Shown: positions 29,509-38,303, counted from the first letter of the stretch. The stretch: DNA of 64,000 nt from Mariniflexile litorale (GCF_031128465.2 NZ_CP155618.1:3958501-4022500), one strand, 5' to 3'. Notes: generated by a model from the letters alone, not told the origin. A program made the numbers and translations.

Positions 29509-30606
29509 ATGATTGATTTTGTACCATTACAATATTATTTCGATATTTTTATAAATATAGTTTTTTTTGTAATTGCTTGTGTGTTATTACATACTTATAC
29601 CTTAACTGGTTTTGAACAACGAATTCGAAATTTAAATAGATTTTTATCTATATTTTTAGTGGTGTTTACAATTATTTATCTAGGTTTAAGACCTGTAAGT
29701 GGTAGATACTTTACTGACATGTCAACTTATGCCGCTGTTTTTGAATGGTACAAAGCAGGAAGACCTTTATATACAGAAGGAGATATTGGTTTTGATGTTT
29801 TCATGTACTTTATGGCAAAGTTTGGGTCCATACACTTTTTTTTCTTTACCTGTATGTTTTTATATGTAATGCCTTTATATTGGGCTTGCAAAATTTGGTT
29901 TCCAAATTTTTATTTATTCGGCTTTCTAATGCTTATTGCTTCTTTTTCTTTTTATACTTATGGTGTTAATGGTATGAGAAATGGTATTGCAACATCTTTA
30001 TTTATTTTAGGGATTGCTTTAAATAAAAGAAAAGTATTTATGATTTTGATTTTGCTTTTATCATTGTCAATGCATCAAAGTATGAAGTTACCCATACTAG
30101 CTTTTATACTAACCTATTTTGTTAACGACACAAAAAAATATTTACTGTTTTGGCTATTCTCCATATTCCTATCTATTGCCATAGGGCCAACTTTAGTGAA
30201 TTTATTTAGTCAATTAGGCTTAGGTGGTGAAAAGCTAAGTGGTTATTTGGCAACAAAACCTAGCGCAGAAGATTATAGCTCTATAGGCTTTAGATATGAT
30301 TTTTTATTATATAGCGCTGCACCAGTATTTGCTGGGTATTATTTTGTGATTAAAAGAAACTTTAACGATGTAATCTATAAACGCATTCTACACACCTATT
30401 TAATTTGCAACGCGATGTGGATTATGGTTATAACAGCTAGCTTTTCTAATAGATTTGCCTATTTATCTTGGTTTTTAATGGGGATTGTTATTATTTACCC
30501 CTATTTAAAAGAAGTTTTTTGGGAAAACCAATTTTACAGAATAGGCATCGTAACATTATTGTATTTCGGTTTTACTTATTTTATGTCTTATATATATTAT
30601 GGATAA
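29509..30606 (+). CDS. wzy: EpsG-like O-antigen/capsule polymerase candidate (Wzy)
   Basis: 365-aa polytopic membrane protein with about ten hydrophobic segments and a large loop starting GRYFTDMSTYAAVFEWYKAG. The R-x-x-x-x-D-xx-Y pattern, FNGxRxGIA-like NGMRNGIATSLFILGIAL and LSLSMHQSMKLPIL (His) are typical of the EpsG family, which includes Wzy-like polymerases. No other polymerase candidate appears in the locus, so this is the likely Wzy. It overlaps the next GT2 by 8 bp. Wzy assignment rests on family and context, not on a known product. Confidence 0.78.
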   Translation: MIDFVPLQYYFDIFINIVFFVIACVLLHTYTLTGFEQRIRNLNRFLSIFLVVFTIIYLGLRPVSGRYFTDMSTYAAVFEWYKAGRPLYTEGDIGFDVFMYFMAKFGSIHFFFFTCMFLYVMPLYWACKIWFPNFYLFGFLMLIASFSFYTYGVNGMRNGIATSLFILGIALNKRKVFMILILLLSLSMHQSMKLPILAFILTYFVNDTKKYLLFWLFSIFLSIAIGPTLVNLFSQLGLGGEKLSGYLATKPSAEDYSSIGFRYDFLLYSAAPVFAGYYFVIKRNFNDVIYKRILHTYLICNAMWIMVITASFSNRFAYLSWFLMGIVIIYPYLKEVFWENQFYRIGIVTLLYFGFTYFMSYIYYG

Positions 30607-31618
30607 TTACATACCTACAAAAAAATTGACAATTATAGTACCTGTTTATAATGTGTCGGCTTATTTAAATACTTGTATAAACAGTATCGCTATACAAGAT
30701 ATTAATAGTAACCAATATGAAATTATAGCTGTTAACGATGGGTCAACTGATGATAGCTTAGCTGTTTTAGAAAACTTACAACTACAATTTTCAAATCTGA
30801 AAATCATTACACAAGAAAATCAAGGTTTGAGTGGAGCTCGTAATACGGGTTTAGATAATGCTTTAGGACACTATATATTATTTGTTGATGCAGATGATTA
30901 TATCTTGCCTAATATGCTTAACAATCTAATTAAAATAGCTAGTACTTATAATACAGATATCTTAGAGTTTGGTGCTGTTGGTATAACACCGGGCAAAAAA
31001 ATAGTATACTCTATGACGGCATCAACACATAATAATGTTTTAACCGGAGAAGAGTATCTATCTAGTATTAATTATATGGGTTCTGCCTGTAATAAATTAT
31101 ATAGTTTTGATTTTTTAAACAAACACAGTCTGCGCTTTTTAGAAAAGGTCTTCATTGAAGATATTGAGTTTAACTCACGTGCTGTGTTTCTTAGCAAGCG
31201 TATTATGGCAATTGACACCATTATAGCACATTTTCTACAGCGTGAAGGGTCTATAACCAGAACAAAGAACTTTGCTAAAAAAGAAAAAATGATTTTTGAT
31301 ATTTTCATAGTATTAAAATCCATCAATGATTTTACAGAAAAAACAGTTACAAAAAACTCAATAGCTTATATACCTTTAAAAAAACGTGTAAATGAATTAG
31401 TTGCCACTATGCTTTTACGTGTTATGAAAGAAACTAAAACAACAAGGATAAAAGATGAAATTATCATAAAGTTAAAAAATGAAAATCTTTACCGTAATAA
31501 ATACAAACCCGATACAAAAACAAAAAAGTGGTTTTTATATTTTGCTTATCAATACAATATATTCTCTTTAAGCTGCAGCTTATTTTCTAATTATAATAAA
31601 TGGTGTTATGAAAAATGA
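30599..31618 (+). CDS. family 2 glycosyltransferase (GT-A)
   Basis: 339-aa GT2: LTIIVPVYNVSAYLNTCINS, IIAVNDGSTDDSLAVL, NQGLSGARNTGLDNA, and YILFVDADDYILP (DxD-like DADD). It is related to the GT2s at 23584 and 35007. A VFIEDIEFNSRAVFL block carries the ED catalytic-base candidate. It overlaps the polymerase gene by 8 bp and the GT14 gene by 11 bp. Specificity is not inferable. Confidence 0.88.
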   Translation: MDNYIPTKKLTIIVPVYNVSAYLNTCINSIAIQDINSNQYEIIAVNDGSTDDSLAVLENLQLQFSNLKIITQENQGLSGARNTGLDNALGHYILFVDADDYILPNMLNNLIKIASTYNTDILEFGAVGITPGKKIVYSMTASTHNNVLTGEEYLSSINYMGSACNKLYSFDFLNKHSLRFLEKVFIEDIEFNSRAVFLSKRIMAIDTIIAHFLQREGSITRTKNFAKKEKMIFDIFIVLKSINDFTEKTVTKNSIAYIPLKKRVNELVATMLLRVMKETKTTRIKDEIIIKLKNENLYRNKYKPDTKTKKWFLYFAYQYNIFSLSCSLFSNYNKWCYEK

Positions 31619-32462
31619 TATAGCTATTATCATACTTGCTCACCACAATCCAGAACAATTATCATTGCTAATAAACCATTTAAAAACTAGTTTTACAGTT
31701 TATGTACAAATTGATAAAAAATCTAAAATTAATATTAGTGAGTTACCTAAAGATATAAATGTAAATTACTATAAAGACATTGAAGTATATTGGGGTGATT
31801 TTAGTTTGGTTAAAAATATGCATGATGTGCTCCTAAAAGCATATTTAAATAAGCATTCACATTATTTATTTATTAGTGGTGATGACTTACCTATAAAATC
31901 CAATCAAAATATTATTAATTTTTTAAACAAAAATAAAAACAGCATATATATGTATGCCAATCCATTACCTATTGCTACATGGGGGTTTAATCAAGGGTTT
32001 GATAGATTAGATAGGTATTGGTATATGAAAATAAAATCAAGAAATTTAGTTAAGGCTTTAAATCGAATATTACTATACACCCAGCGTATATTACTAATTA
32101 AAAGAAAACGTTTTCCTGTAAACTATTTTGCTGGATCACAATGGATAAATTTAACCAATGAATCTGTTCAAATAATTTTTGAATTTTTAGAAAAGAACCC
32201 CCAATATTTAAAAAAATTAAAACATTCAAGAGCTACAGATGAAATATGGGTTCAAACCATTATTATGAATAGTTCACTAAAAAGCCAGGTTGTAAACACC
32301 GACTTACGCTACATCGACTGGGAAACAGGTCCCGAATTCCCTAGAGTTTTAAATGAATTAGATGAAGAAAAGCTATTATCTGCTTCGGCACTATTCGCTC
32401 GTAAATTTAATTACTCAAAAAACAAAGCATTCATTAAAAGTCTTCTCAAGAATTTGAAATAA
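31608..32462 (+). CDS. GT14-type (core-2/I-branching-like) beta-glycosyltransferase
   Basis: 284-aa protein of the family of beta-1,6-N-acetylglucosaminyltransferases and xylosyltransferases. It has IIILAHHNPEQLSLLINHL, VYVQIDKKSKI, the family-typical HYLFISGDDLPIKSNQNII, and NYFAGSQWINLTNESVQII followed by ATDEIWVQTIIMNS. Bacterial members are frequent in capsule loci and transfer to O6 or similar positions, which could make a side branch. Its stop is directly followed by the ATG of the decayed acyltransferase-3 fragment. Donor unknown. Confidence 0.82.
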   Translation: MKNDIAIIILAHHNPEQLSLLINHLKTSFTVYVQIDKKSKINISELPKDINVNYYKDIEVYWGDFSLVKNMHDVLLKAYLNKHSHYLFISGDDLPIKSNQNIINFLNKNKNSIYMYANPLPIATWGFNQGFDRLDRYWYMKIKSRNLVKALNRILLYTQRILLIKRKRFPVNYFAGSQWINLTNESVQIIFEFLEKNPQYLKKLKHSRATDEIWVQTIIMNSSLKSQVVNTDLRYIDWETGPEFPRVLNELDEEKLLSASALFARKFNYSKNKAFIKSLLKNLK

Positions 32463-32573
32463 ATGAAAAATACAATTATTAAAGTAAAGCAATTAAGATT
32501 ATTGGAGTTAGATGCCCTTAGAGGTTTAGCAGCTATTGTAGTTGTAATAATCATTATATTCATACAGAGATAA
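32463..32573 (+). pseudogene. remnant of an acyltransferase-3 (OafA-like) gene, N-terminal 36 codons
   Basis: ATG directly abuts the TAA of the GT14 gene and opens a 36-codon frame with LLELDALRGLAAIVVVIIII, the conserved start of acyltransferase-3 membrane O-acyltransferases (LDxLRGxAAxxVV). A stop follows at once, then a terminator. The remaining 300 or so residues are absent from all nearby frames, so I read it as a 3'-deleted gene. It could still be translated as a short hydrophobic peptide, but no function is suggested. Confidence 0.75.
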
Positions 32574-32595
32574 CCTGAGAAACTTCATACTGTTT

Positions 32596-32640
32596 AATCT
32601 AAAACGCCTTTCAAAATTGAAAGGCGTTTTAGATTTTATT
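32596..32640. terminator. strong bidirectional terminator hairpin
   Basis: Perfect 18-bp inverted repeat (32596-32613 and 32618-32635) with a 4-nt loop AAAT, core AAAACGCCTTTCA, flanked by T-rich DNA on both strands. It separates the plus-strand assembly block from the convergent beta-helix gene and can serve both. Confidence 0.9.
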
Positions 32641-32657
32641 TATATAAATATATTAAC

Positions 32658-34487
32658 TCAATTTAACGTATTATTAGTTGTTATAAAATTTTCAGCTCCA
32701 TCCGTTAAAATAGTCGCATTTGTAATAATATTATTTTTTAAATTAACATTATTACTATTTTTAATCCAAACATACCCTCCTCTATTCCTAGCTATGAATT
32801 TGTTATTGTCAAATATGGAACTTTGAGATTGTGTTGCATTCCAATTGACAGGAGATTTATCAACAGTTATATTATTATCACTAAACATAAAACTACCTGC
32901 AGTAATATTAAACGCAGATATTCCAACACCATCTGTACCGTTTATTATGTTACTCTTAAAAGTAAAGTTTGTTGAATTACTAGGTTGAATACCAACATTA
33001 AAATCCTTAATAGTATTATTACTGACCGTACCAGACTCTCCGTTAGCAATAATTCCAACTCTAAAGCCTGAAATAGAATTGCCTTTAACTTCATAAAAAC
33101 CTTCACTATAGCCAGTTGTAATACCTGCACCTTCTCTATTTTTAGCTGATACTAAAGTGTTATTAATAAATTTGGTACGCCATCCATGGTTAGCACCAAA
33201 ACCTGCATCCGAAAAATTTGATTCAATAACCGTATCTTCACCTGCGTACTCTATAATGCTAGCATTAGAGTTTCCTGTAAACGTACAATTTTTAATTGTT
33301 AGTCGTTGTACTCTAGCATAATATACTAAATTATTGGGATCTTCTCCACCAATAAAAGGTTCAATATCAATTCCTGTTCTTGGTAATACGCCCGCAGAAC
33401 TGTGTATCGTATTTCCATTAGAATCCAATATCTTATCTCCTAAACCTGCATCAGTAATTACACAATTATCTATTGTTGAATCATCTGCATCTGTAACACT
33501 TATATTATTTCGTCTGGAACGAGTCATGGTACAATTTTTAACAACAATATTCTTATTATATTTTGAGCCATTAAACCTATACCCATTAGGGTTACCTAAT
33601 ACAAAAGCATCAGCTGTAGAATCGCTCATATTTACATTATCAACAATGACATTTTCAGAACCAGAAATTTGCAAGAGTACTGGCCATTCATGACTACTTC
33701 TATTTATAGTACCACTAACAATAACTTTATAATCATGCTCCCAACGATCTCCTATTAAATTACCACCTGTAATGGTAACATTGTCACTCTCATATAAACC
33801 TATTAAAATAGAAAATGGCCAATCATTAGGTTGAACTCTAAGAGTAGTTTCATCCGACATAACTAAATTAAAATTCGAATCCAGATGTATAGCATTATTA
33901 GCGAGGTCTTTAGGTGTACCATAAAGTCCGACCGCAAAATAAGCATCCATTTTACCAATTGAAAAAGTAGATACACCCATCAATTTAGTTTGGTCAATGG
34001 TGTTTTGTAAAATAGTTTTATTTTTTAATGCCACGGCATCAGACACTTTACCTTCAACAATACCCCATCTTTTGGGATTGAAATTAAAAGTAGCATCTTT
34101 TAGTTGTGGTTTTGAACCACCTATTACTAAAGTAGAATTTAGTAATTCGCCAGAGATCGTATTTGAACTACCAAAATTAATGGTACCATTAATAATATCT
34201 CCACCTTCATAAATTAGAGTAACACCCGCTGGTAAACTAATGGTTTGTCCATCTAAATCCATCACACAGTTAATAATAACAGTGGCATTAGCAACAGCGT
34301 CTGCTAATTTAAAATCACAAGGGGTATCTATGGAAGCTATAGGATCAGGATCATCTTCATCTTCTGGCACTATAGGTTCTTCTATAACCTCTATAATAGG
34401 TTCGTCTAATAATTCTTCATTGTTGCATGATACTATGGGTAATACTAAAAAAAATAAGAAGTACATAGCTTTAATCATCATTTTCAT
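32658..34487 (-). CDS. right-handed parallel beta-helix lipoprotein
   Basis: About 609 aa from ATG 34487 (MKMMIKAMYF), with a hydrophobic signal and lipobox-like VLPIVSC (Cys21) followed by NNEELLDE, an acidic stretch that in Bacteroidota lipoproteins often goes with surface display. An acidic linker (about 25-55) leads into repeats of the pectate-lyase/NosD type: many short N-rich coils such as VTITGGNLIGDRW, IVKNCTMTRSRRNNISVTD and LTIKNCTFTGNSNASIIEY. It lies convergent to the assembly operon and alone on its strand. It could be a polysaccharide lyase, epimerase or adhesin. No catalytic residues can be named with confidence. An upstream in-frame ATG at 34529 would spoil the signal peptide. 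Confidence 0.8.
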   Translation of the reverse strand: MKMMIKAMYFLFFLVLPIVSCNNEELLDEPIIEVIEEPIVPEDEDDPDPIASIDTPCDFKLADAVANATVIINCVMDLDGQTISLPAGVTLIYEGGDIINGTINFGSSNTISGELLNSTLVIGGSKPQLKDATFNFNPKRWGIVEGKVSDAVALKNKTILQNTIDQTKLMGVSTFSIGKMDAYFAVGLYGTPKDLANNAIHLDSNFNLVMSDETTLRVQPNDWPFSILIGLYESDNVTITGGNLIGDRWEHDYKVIVSGTINRSSHEWPVLLQISGSENVIVDNVNMSDSTADAFVLGNPNGYRFNGSKYNKNIVVKNCTMTRSRRNNISVTDADDSTIDNCVITDAGLGDKILDSNGNTIHSSAGVLPRTGIDIEPFIGGEDPNNLVYYARVQRLTIKNCTFTGNSNASIIEYAGEDTVIESNFSDAGFGANHGWRTKFINNTLVSAKNREGAGITTGYSEGFYEVKGNSISGFRVGIIANGESGTVSNNTIKDFNVGIQPSNSTNFTFKSNIINGTDGVGISAFNITAGSFMFSDNNITVDKSPVNWNATQSQSSIFDNNKFIARNRGGYVWIKNSNNVNLKNNIITNATILTDGAENFITTNNTLN

Positions 34488-35006
34488 AAATTCTCGATTT
34501 TTGGGGAGAGTGTTAATTATTGGTTTCAATATAAAAAACTATTTTATAATTATCGTTTAAGTGATCGTTTTTTTAGATTAAATACTTTTTTACAAAATAA
34601 AAAATCGTTTAAAAGTACATTTATACGATAATCTGTTGTTTACTACCAATATACGTCCAAATCTCAATTATGGATCTTTTTTTTTTTTTAAGTTCCAAAT
34701 ATAAATTTAATAACTTATATATGAACCATCTTGTTGATAATAATTCGTAATTTAATTCCTTATTTCGAACTATTTAGAAACATCTTTAAAAATGACTTAA
34801 TATAAAAAAACAGTCAGTGTCAATAATTTTTTACTTTATTATACGATAAAGAAATTACACATCGTAGTGTTTAGTTACAAAAAAGGTTCTTCAAAGTTAA
34901 AATCAAACATTTCAACTACTTATTTTTAATGGTATAATTAATTAATATAATTTGTGTGCTTTTTAGAATCCTAGAAACTCTCCAATAAAATAATTTAATT
35001 TAAGAC
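34488..35006. other. 519-bp AT-rich non-coding gap with direct repeats
   Basis: Between divergent beta-helix and GT2 genes. It contains a 13-T run (34677-34689) and two exact copies of TTATACGATAA (34621-34631 and 34839-34849). TATAATTTG near 34946-34954 is a weak promoter-like match for the GT2. No ORF with coding character was seen. Confidence 0.65.
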
Positions 35007-36026
35007 ATGTTATTAAGTATAATAGTACCAGTATATAATGTAGAAAAATATATTGCAAGATGTATAGAGAGCTTAATAAATCAAGATATAGACGGTAAGG
35101 ATTATGAAATTATATTGGTAAATGATGACTCCACTGATTCTAGTATTTCAATCGCTAAAGAATATGCGCAACAATACCAACAAATTAAAATTATCAATCA
35201 AAAAAATACGGGTCCAAGTGGTGCTAGAAATAATGGACTAAAAAACAGTAGGGGAACTTATATATATTATATGGATTCTGATGATTATATTGAAAAAAAC
35301 GTGCTTAAAAGTCTACTAGAGCCTGTTTTAAAAAACGATTTAGATTTTTTAGGATTTACTTATACAAGAACCTCAGAGTCCAACTTTAATTTGCATATAA
35401 CATCTAATGATATTTTAAAATATAATAATTTGGAAATTAATGAAGGGTGTTCATTTATTTCTAAAAAGAATTTTAACAACTATATATGGTGGTATATTTT
35501 TAAAAAGGATATTGTTATAGAAAATAATATAGAATTTATAGAGGGTATAATGGTGGAAGATGGTATTTATACTACCGAACTATTGCTTAATTGTAAAAAA
35601 GTGGCTTATATTCCTTTAAGTATTTATAGATATTTTGAAAACACCAATTCTATAATGCGAAATACTTCAAAAACCCACATCGCACGTTTAAATAATGATT
35701 ATAAATTGGTAATTAATAAGTTTACATCCCTTATAGATTTGGCAAAAGAAAATGGAGCGAATAAACAAGCTATAAAAAGGCTAACTACCAGGCAACAATC
35801 TTATATGTTTTTTCTTTTGGTACGATTGGTTAAAGCAAATACCTCATATAAAGAAATTAAGAGCTTAATAAACGAATTTAGATCAAGTAAGGTTTATCCA
35901 TTAAAAGACTTTATTGGAATTGATTATAATTCAAAAAAGGAAAAAACATTAACACATATTTTTAACAATAAAGCACTTTTATATTTCCTAATTACATGTA
36001 ACAATAAATTTAAGTTTATAAAGTAA
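35007..36026 (+). CDS. family 2 glycosyltransferase (GT-A), stand-alone
   Basis: 339-aa GT2: LSIIVPVYNVEKYIARCIES, IILVNDDSTDSSISIA, NTGPSGARNNGLKNS and YIYYMDSDDYIEKNV (DxD-like). The usual NDGS motif reads NDDS here. The 5' end is strikingly like the GT2 at 23584 at DNA level. It stands alone, with long non-coding gaps on both sides, unlike the tightly overlapped GTs upstream. This may reflect later insertion or breakdown of an operon. MVEDGIYTTEL carries the candidate catalytic ED. Confidence 0.86.
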   Translation: MLLSIIVPVYNVEKYIARCIESLINQDIDGKDYEIILVNDDSTDSSISIAKEYAQQYQQIKIINQKNTGPSGARNNGLKNSRGTYIYYMDSDDYIEKNVLKSLLEPVLKNDLDFLGFTYTRTSESNFNLHITSNDILKYNNLEINEGCSFISKKNFNNYIWWYIFKKDIVIENNIEFIEGIMVEDGIYTTELLLNCKKVAYIPLSIYRYFENTNSIMRNTSKTHIARLNNDYKLVINKFTSLIDLAKENGANKQAIKRLTTRQQSYMFFLLVRLVKANTSYKEIKSLINEFRSSKVYPLKDFIGIDYNSKKEKTLTHIFNNKALLYFLITCNNKFKFIK

Positions 36027-36223
36027 CAGCCTTTAACTCTATAAAAATAACCTGTTTAAGCAAATACCACAACTTAACAACGCCCTTCTTATAGGATATA
36101 GCTTCTAAAATATCAAATGGCAAAGACGAATCAATTGCCTATTTTCAATGGAACTCAGGCTCATAAAGTAACGGGAGCGTATGAAAGGAATTTTTTATGA
36201 TGAATAAATAAAAACTCGAGAGA

Positions 36224-36607
36224 CTACTTGTTTAATAGTTTTTCTAAATAAGCAATTTTGTCTTTTTCAGCTTGCACCAGGCGTTCGTATAGTTCTACAA
36301 TTTTTTCAAGTGGGTTTATAGTACAAAGGTAATTGTTGTTATTTGAACTATTATCTTGAAATGTATTGTTCATAATATTAAAAACAGCATCTTCTGAAAA
36401 ATTTTCAATAGCTTCCTTGGTTATTCCCAAAACTTTAGCAACTTGTTCCAATTTAGCATCTTCAATCTTTTCGGACTGCTCAATTTTAGAAACGGCTTGT
36501 TGGCTAATACCCAATTCCTCTGCTAAGGTTTCCTGTTTCATGCCCCTAAGCTCTCTAATACGACTTATTTTTCTGCCGATGTGGTTTGGTTTTGTTGCTG
36601 TTTCCAT
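36224..36607 (-). CDS. XRE-family helix-turn-helix regulator with C-terminal coiled coil
   Basis: 127-aa DNA-binding protein. The HTH_3 domain (about 10-65) reads GRKISRIRELRGMKQETLAE, LGISQQAVSKIEQSEK and LEQVAKVLGITKEAIENF. A low-complexity NSSNNNN linker is followed by a short charged coiled coil, EKIVELYERLVQAEKDKIAYLEK, probably for dimerisation. It is a stand-alone gene in the patchy part of the polysaccharide locus. A perfect TATATTTG lies just upstream (minus strand, 36619-36612), leaving only about 5 nt to the ATG. Target genes unknown. Confidence 0.85.
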   Translation of the reverse strand: METATKPNHIGRKISRIRELRGMKQETLAEELGISQQAVSKIEQSEKIEDAKLEQVAKVLGITKEAIENFSEDAVFNIMNNTFQDNSSNNNNYLCTINPLEKIVELYERLVQAEKDKIAYLEKLLNK

Positions 36608-36783
36608 AATCCAAATATAAGATTTTTTCTAAAAAGTACCATACTTGTAAAAAACAAATTAAAGGTAGTATTATACAAATGGAATGGGTTGGCATTAGAG
36701 CCCAATTAATTTATTAAGTTTCACCTCAAAACTCAAAAGAAGCCCTCTTGCAGCATTTATTTTATAATAATAATCAACTAGTT

Positions 36784-36984
36784 TTAAACGGACCGGCCAT
36801 TAATCATGGTAAAAACATCCTCATAAGGCATGTCCATATAGTCACAGAATTCTTTAATGGTAATAGTGCGCTGAGAAGTGATCCCTTGAGCGTCCTTAAT
36901 GGTACGAACCAATTTACAGGAAAACGTATAACTTTTTCCTAAAATAATGGAAATTTCTTTGGGGTAAATGCATTGTCTATACAT
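36784..36984 (-). CDS. small conserved protein, possibly DNA-binding (excisionase-like fold)
   Basis: 66 aa. It opens MYRQCIYPKEISIILGKSYTFS and continues KEFCDYMDMPYEDVFTMINGR. From memory, similar 65-75-aa proteins beginning with MYxQxIYPKEVAxLLGKS occur in many flavobacteria. The PKEIxxxLGKS segment resembles the recognition start of MerR/excisionase-type helix-turn-helix proteins. It is separated from the XRE gene by 176 bp on the same strand. No partner gene is obvious. Assignment as a real gene rests on this resemblance and on protein-like composition. Confidence 0.5.
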   Translation of the reverse strand: MYRQCIYPKEISIILGKSYTFSCKLVRTIKDAQGITSQRTITIKEFCDYMDMPYEDVFTMINGRSV

Positions 36985-37547
36985 AGGACAAGTAGATTTG
37001 ATGTTATTAAAACACAGTTAGAAGTCATAGATTGGATTTTGCTAAAAATGCTTTAAAAATATTATGAAAAATCATATGCGTAAAATTTTTAACAAAAAAA
37101 CAACTACAAATACTCCTTAAAACAAACGTTTATCGATACCAAATAGAAAAGCGTCACAACCCAACAACTCAACAGCTAAACAATTAAACATTTAAACAAT
37201 TACACCACACCCCCCCCCATAGCCCCTTAGCAGCTCCCCCATAGATACTCCGTAGATACTCCGTAGATAATGTGACTCCGTGTTAAATATGCAGAAAGTG
37301 GTAAAAAGCGAATAAAATAACCACTAGCGACTATTTATATTGTTTTATACCATATACAGCTAAAAACGAATAAAACTCTCAAAAACAGCGTTTTAAACAC
37401 ACCCCTAAACCACCCTAACATACCTTTGAAATGCTTAACAGAAAACCCGTGAATAAAAAGGAGCTCATTTTTATTTATAGAACCCTGTTTGCACAAAAAA
37501 TGAATATAAACCGAGTCTAAACAAACAGACTCCTAAAAATTAAAAAC
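36985..37547. other. 563-bp non-coding gap with tandem repeat and C-tract
   Basis: Contains a low-complexity CAA/TAA-rich stretch (about 37155-37200), nine C in a row (37210-37218) in otherwise AT-rich DNA, an 11-bp tandem repeat, TACCTTTG (37421-37428, perfect -7 match) as a candidate promoter for the 249-aa gene, and a 6-bp-stem hairpin GAGTCT/AGACTC (37513-37518, 37527-37532) just before its start. Confidence 0.6.
37242..37269. repeat. 11-bp tandem repeat TAGATACTCCG, 2.5 copies
   Basis: Two exact copies (37242-37252, 37253-37263) and a six-base partial copy (37264-37269). Non-coding. Confidence 0.85.
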
Positions 37548-38297
37548 ATGGCAAAATTAAAAAGCCTTATTAAAATTGAAGGCACATTAGATGGTATGAC
37601 CTTTTATAAAGGTAAAGAAGGGTATTTAGTACGCACCAAAGGAGGCGTATCAAAAAACAGAATTGAAACCGATCCGGCTTTTATTCGGACACGTGAAAAT
37701 GGACAAGAATTTTCACAAATTTCTAAAAGTGGTAAATTACTACGCTTGGTACTTACCCCTTTAATTTCAGACGTTAAAGACGATACGCTCATAGCCCGAT
37801 TGGTTAAGGTGATGGGGCAAGTTAAAAATGCCGACAGTACATCCACGAGAGGCAATCGGCAAGTAGGTATTGGCTTAGAAACGCTGGAAGGAAAAAACAT
37901 GCTGAAAGGTTTTGATTTCAACGCCAATGCTGGTTTAAATGAGATCCTATTAACAGATTATCTGTTAAATACTGCCACAGGGGAAATCAACATACCCAAC
38001 TTTATACCCTTACAGCAGCTCAACACGCCCAGTGGCGCCACACATGTAAGCATCTTATCAGCCGTTATTAATATCAATTTTATAACGAATGAAAAGACAC
38101 TACAAGCAAGCGCTGAAATAAATGTCCCCATTAATAATACTTCGGTAGCTATAAATGCGACGCCTCCAAGTATGCCTAATGGCACAGGACAAACGGTGTT
38201 CCTGTTTAAAATAAGTTTTTATCAGGAAATTAATGGACTCCAATACGCATTAAACAATGGATCCTTCAACGTTTTACAAATTATAGAAATAATTTAA
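37548..38297 (+). CDS. uncharacterised 249-aa flavobacterial protein
   Basis: I do not know its function. It begins KLKSLIKIEGTLDGMTFYKG and has GYLVRTKGGVSKNRIETDPA, FIRTRENGQEFSQISKSGKL and a C-terminal half rich in beta-type segments. From memory, proteins starting MAKxKGxIKLxGTxxxxTFYK..GGV are frequent in Bacteroidota, often several per genome, without a described role. It has no signal peptide, TM helix or cysteine. A perfect TACCTTTG at 37421-37428 could be its promoter, with a leader of about 110 nt holding a small hairpin. It lies alone between two long gaps inside the polysaccharide locus. Confidence 0.8.
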   Translation: MAKLKSLIKIEGTLDGMTFYKGKEGYLVRTKGGVSKNRIETDPAFIRTRENGQEFSQISKSGKLLRLVLTPLISDVKDDTLIARLVKVMGQVKNADSTSTRGNRQVGIGLETLEGKNMLKGFDFNANAGLNEILLTDYLLNTATGEINIPNFIPLQQLNTPSGATHVSILSAVININFITNEKTLQASAEINVPINNTSVAINATPPSMPNGTGQTVFLFKISFYQEINGLQYALNNGSFNVLQIIEII

Positions 38298-38303
38298 ATA
38301 AAA

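Noticed and set aside
33334-33693. 119-codon plus-strand frame inside the beta-helix gene
   Set aside because: Antisense shadow of a repeat-rich coding region; the minus frame has signal peptide and repeats.
36117-36200. 27-codon frame starting MAKTNQLPIFNGTQ
   Set aside because: Short, no promoter, terminator or recognised relative; not distinguishable from chance.
37242-37269. CRISPR-like repeat
   Set aside because: Repeat is only 11 bp, has no spacers and no cas genes nearby.
37431-37520. 29-codon frame in the leader of the 249-aa gene
   Set aside because: Its ATG is 2 nt from the candidate -7 element, so it would not be in the transcript from that promoter; no likeness seen.
36224-38297. 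Integrated mobile element
   Set aside because: No integrase, transposase, att duplication or tRNA found; kept only as an observation of unusual density.
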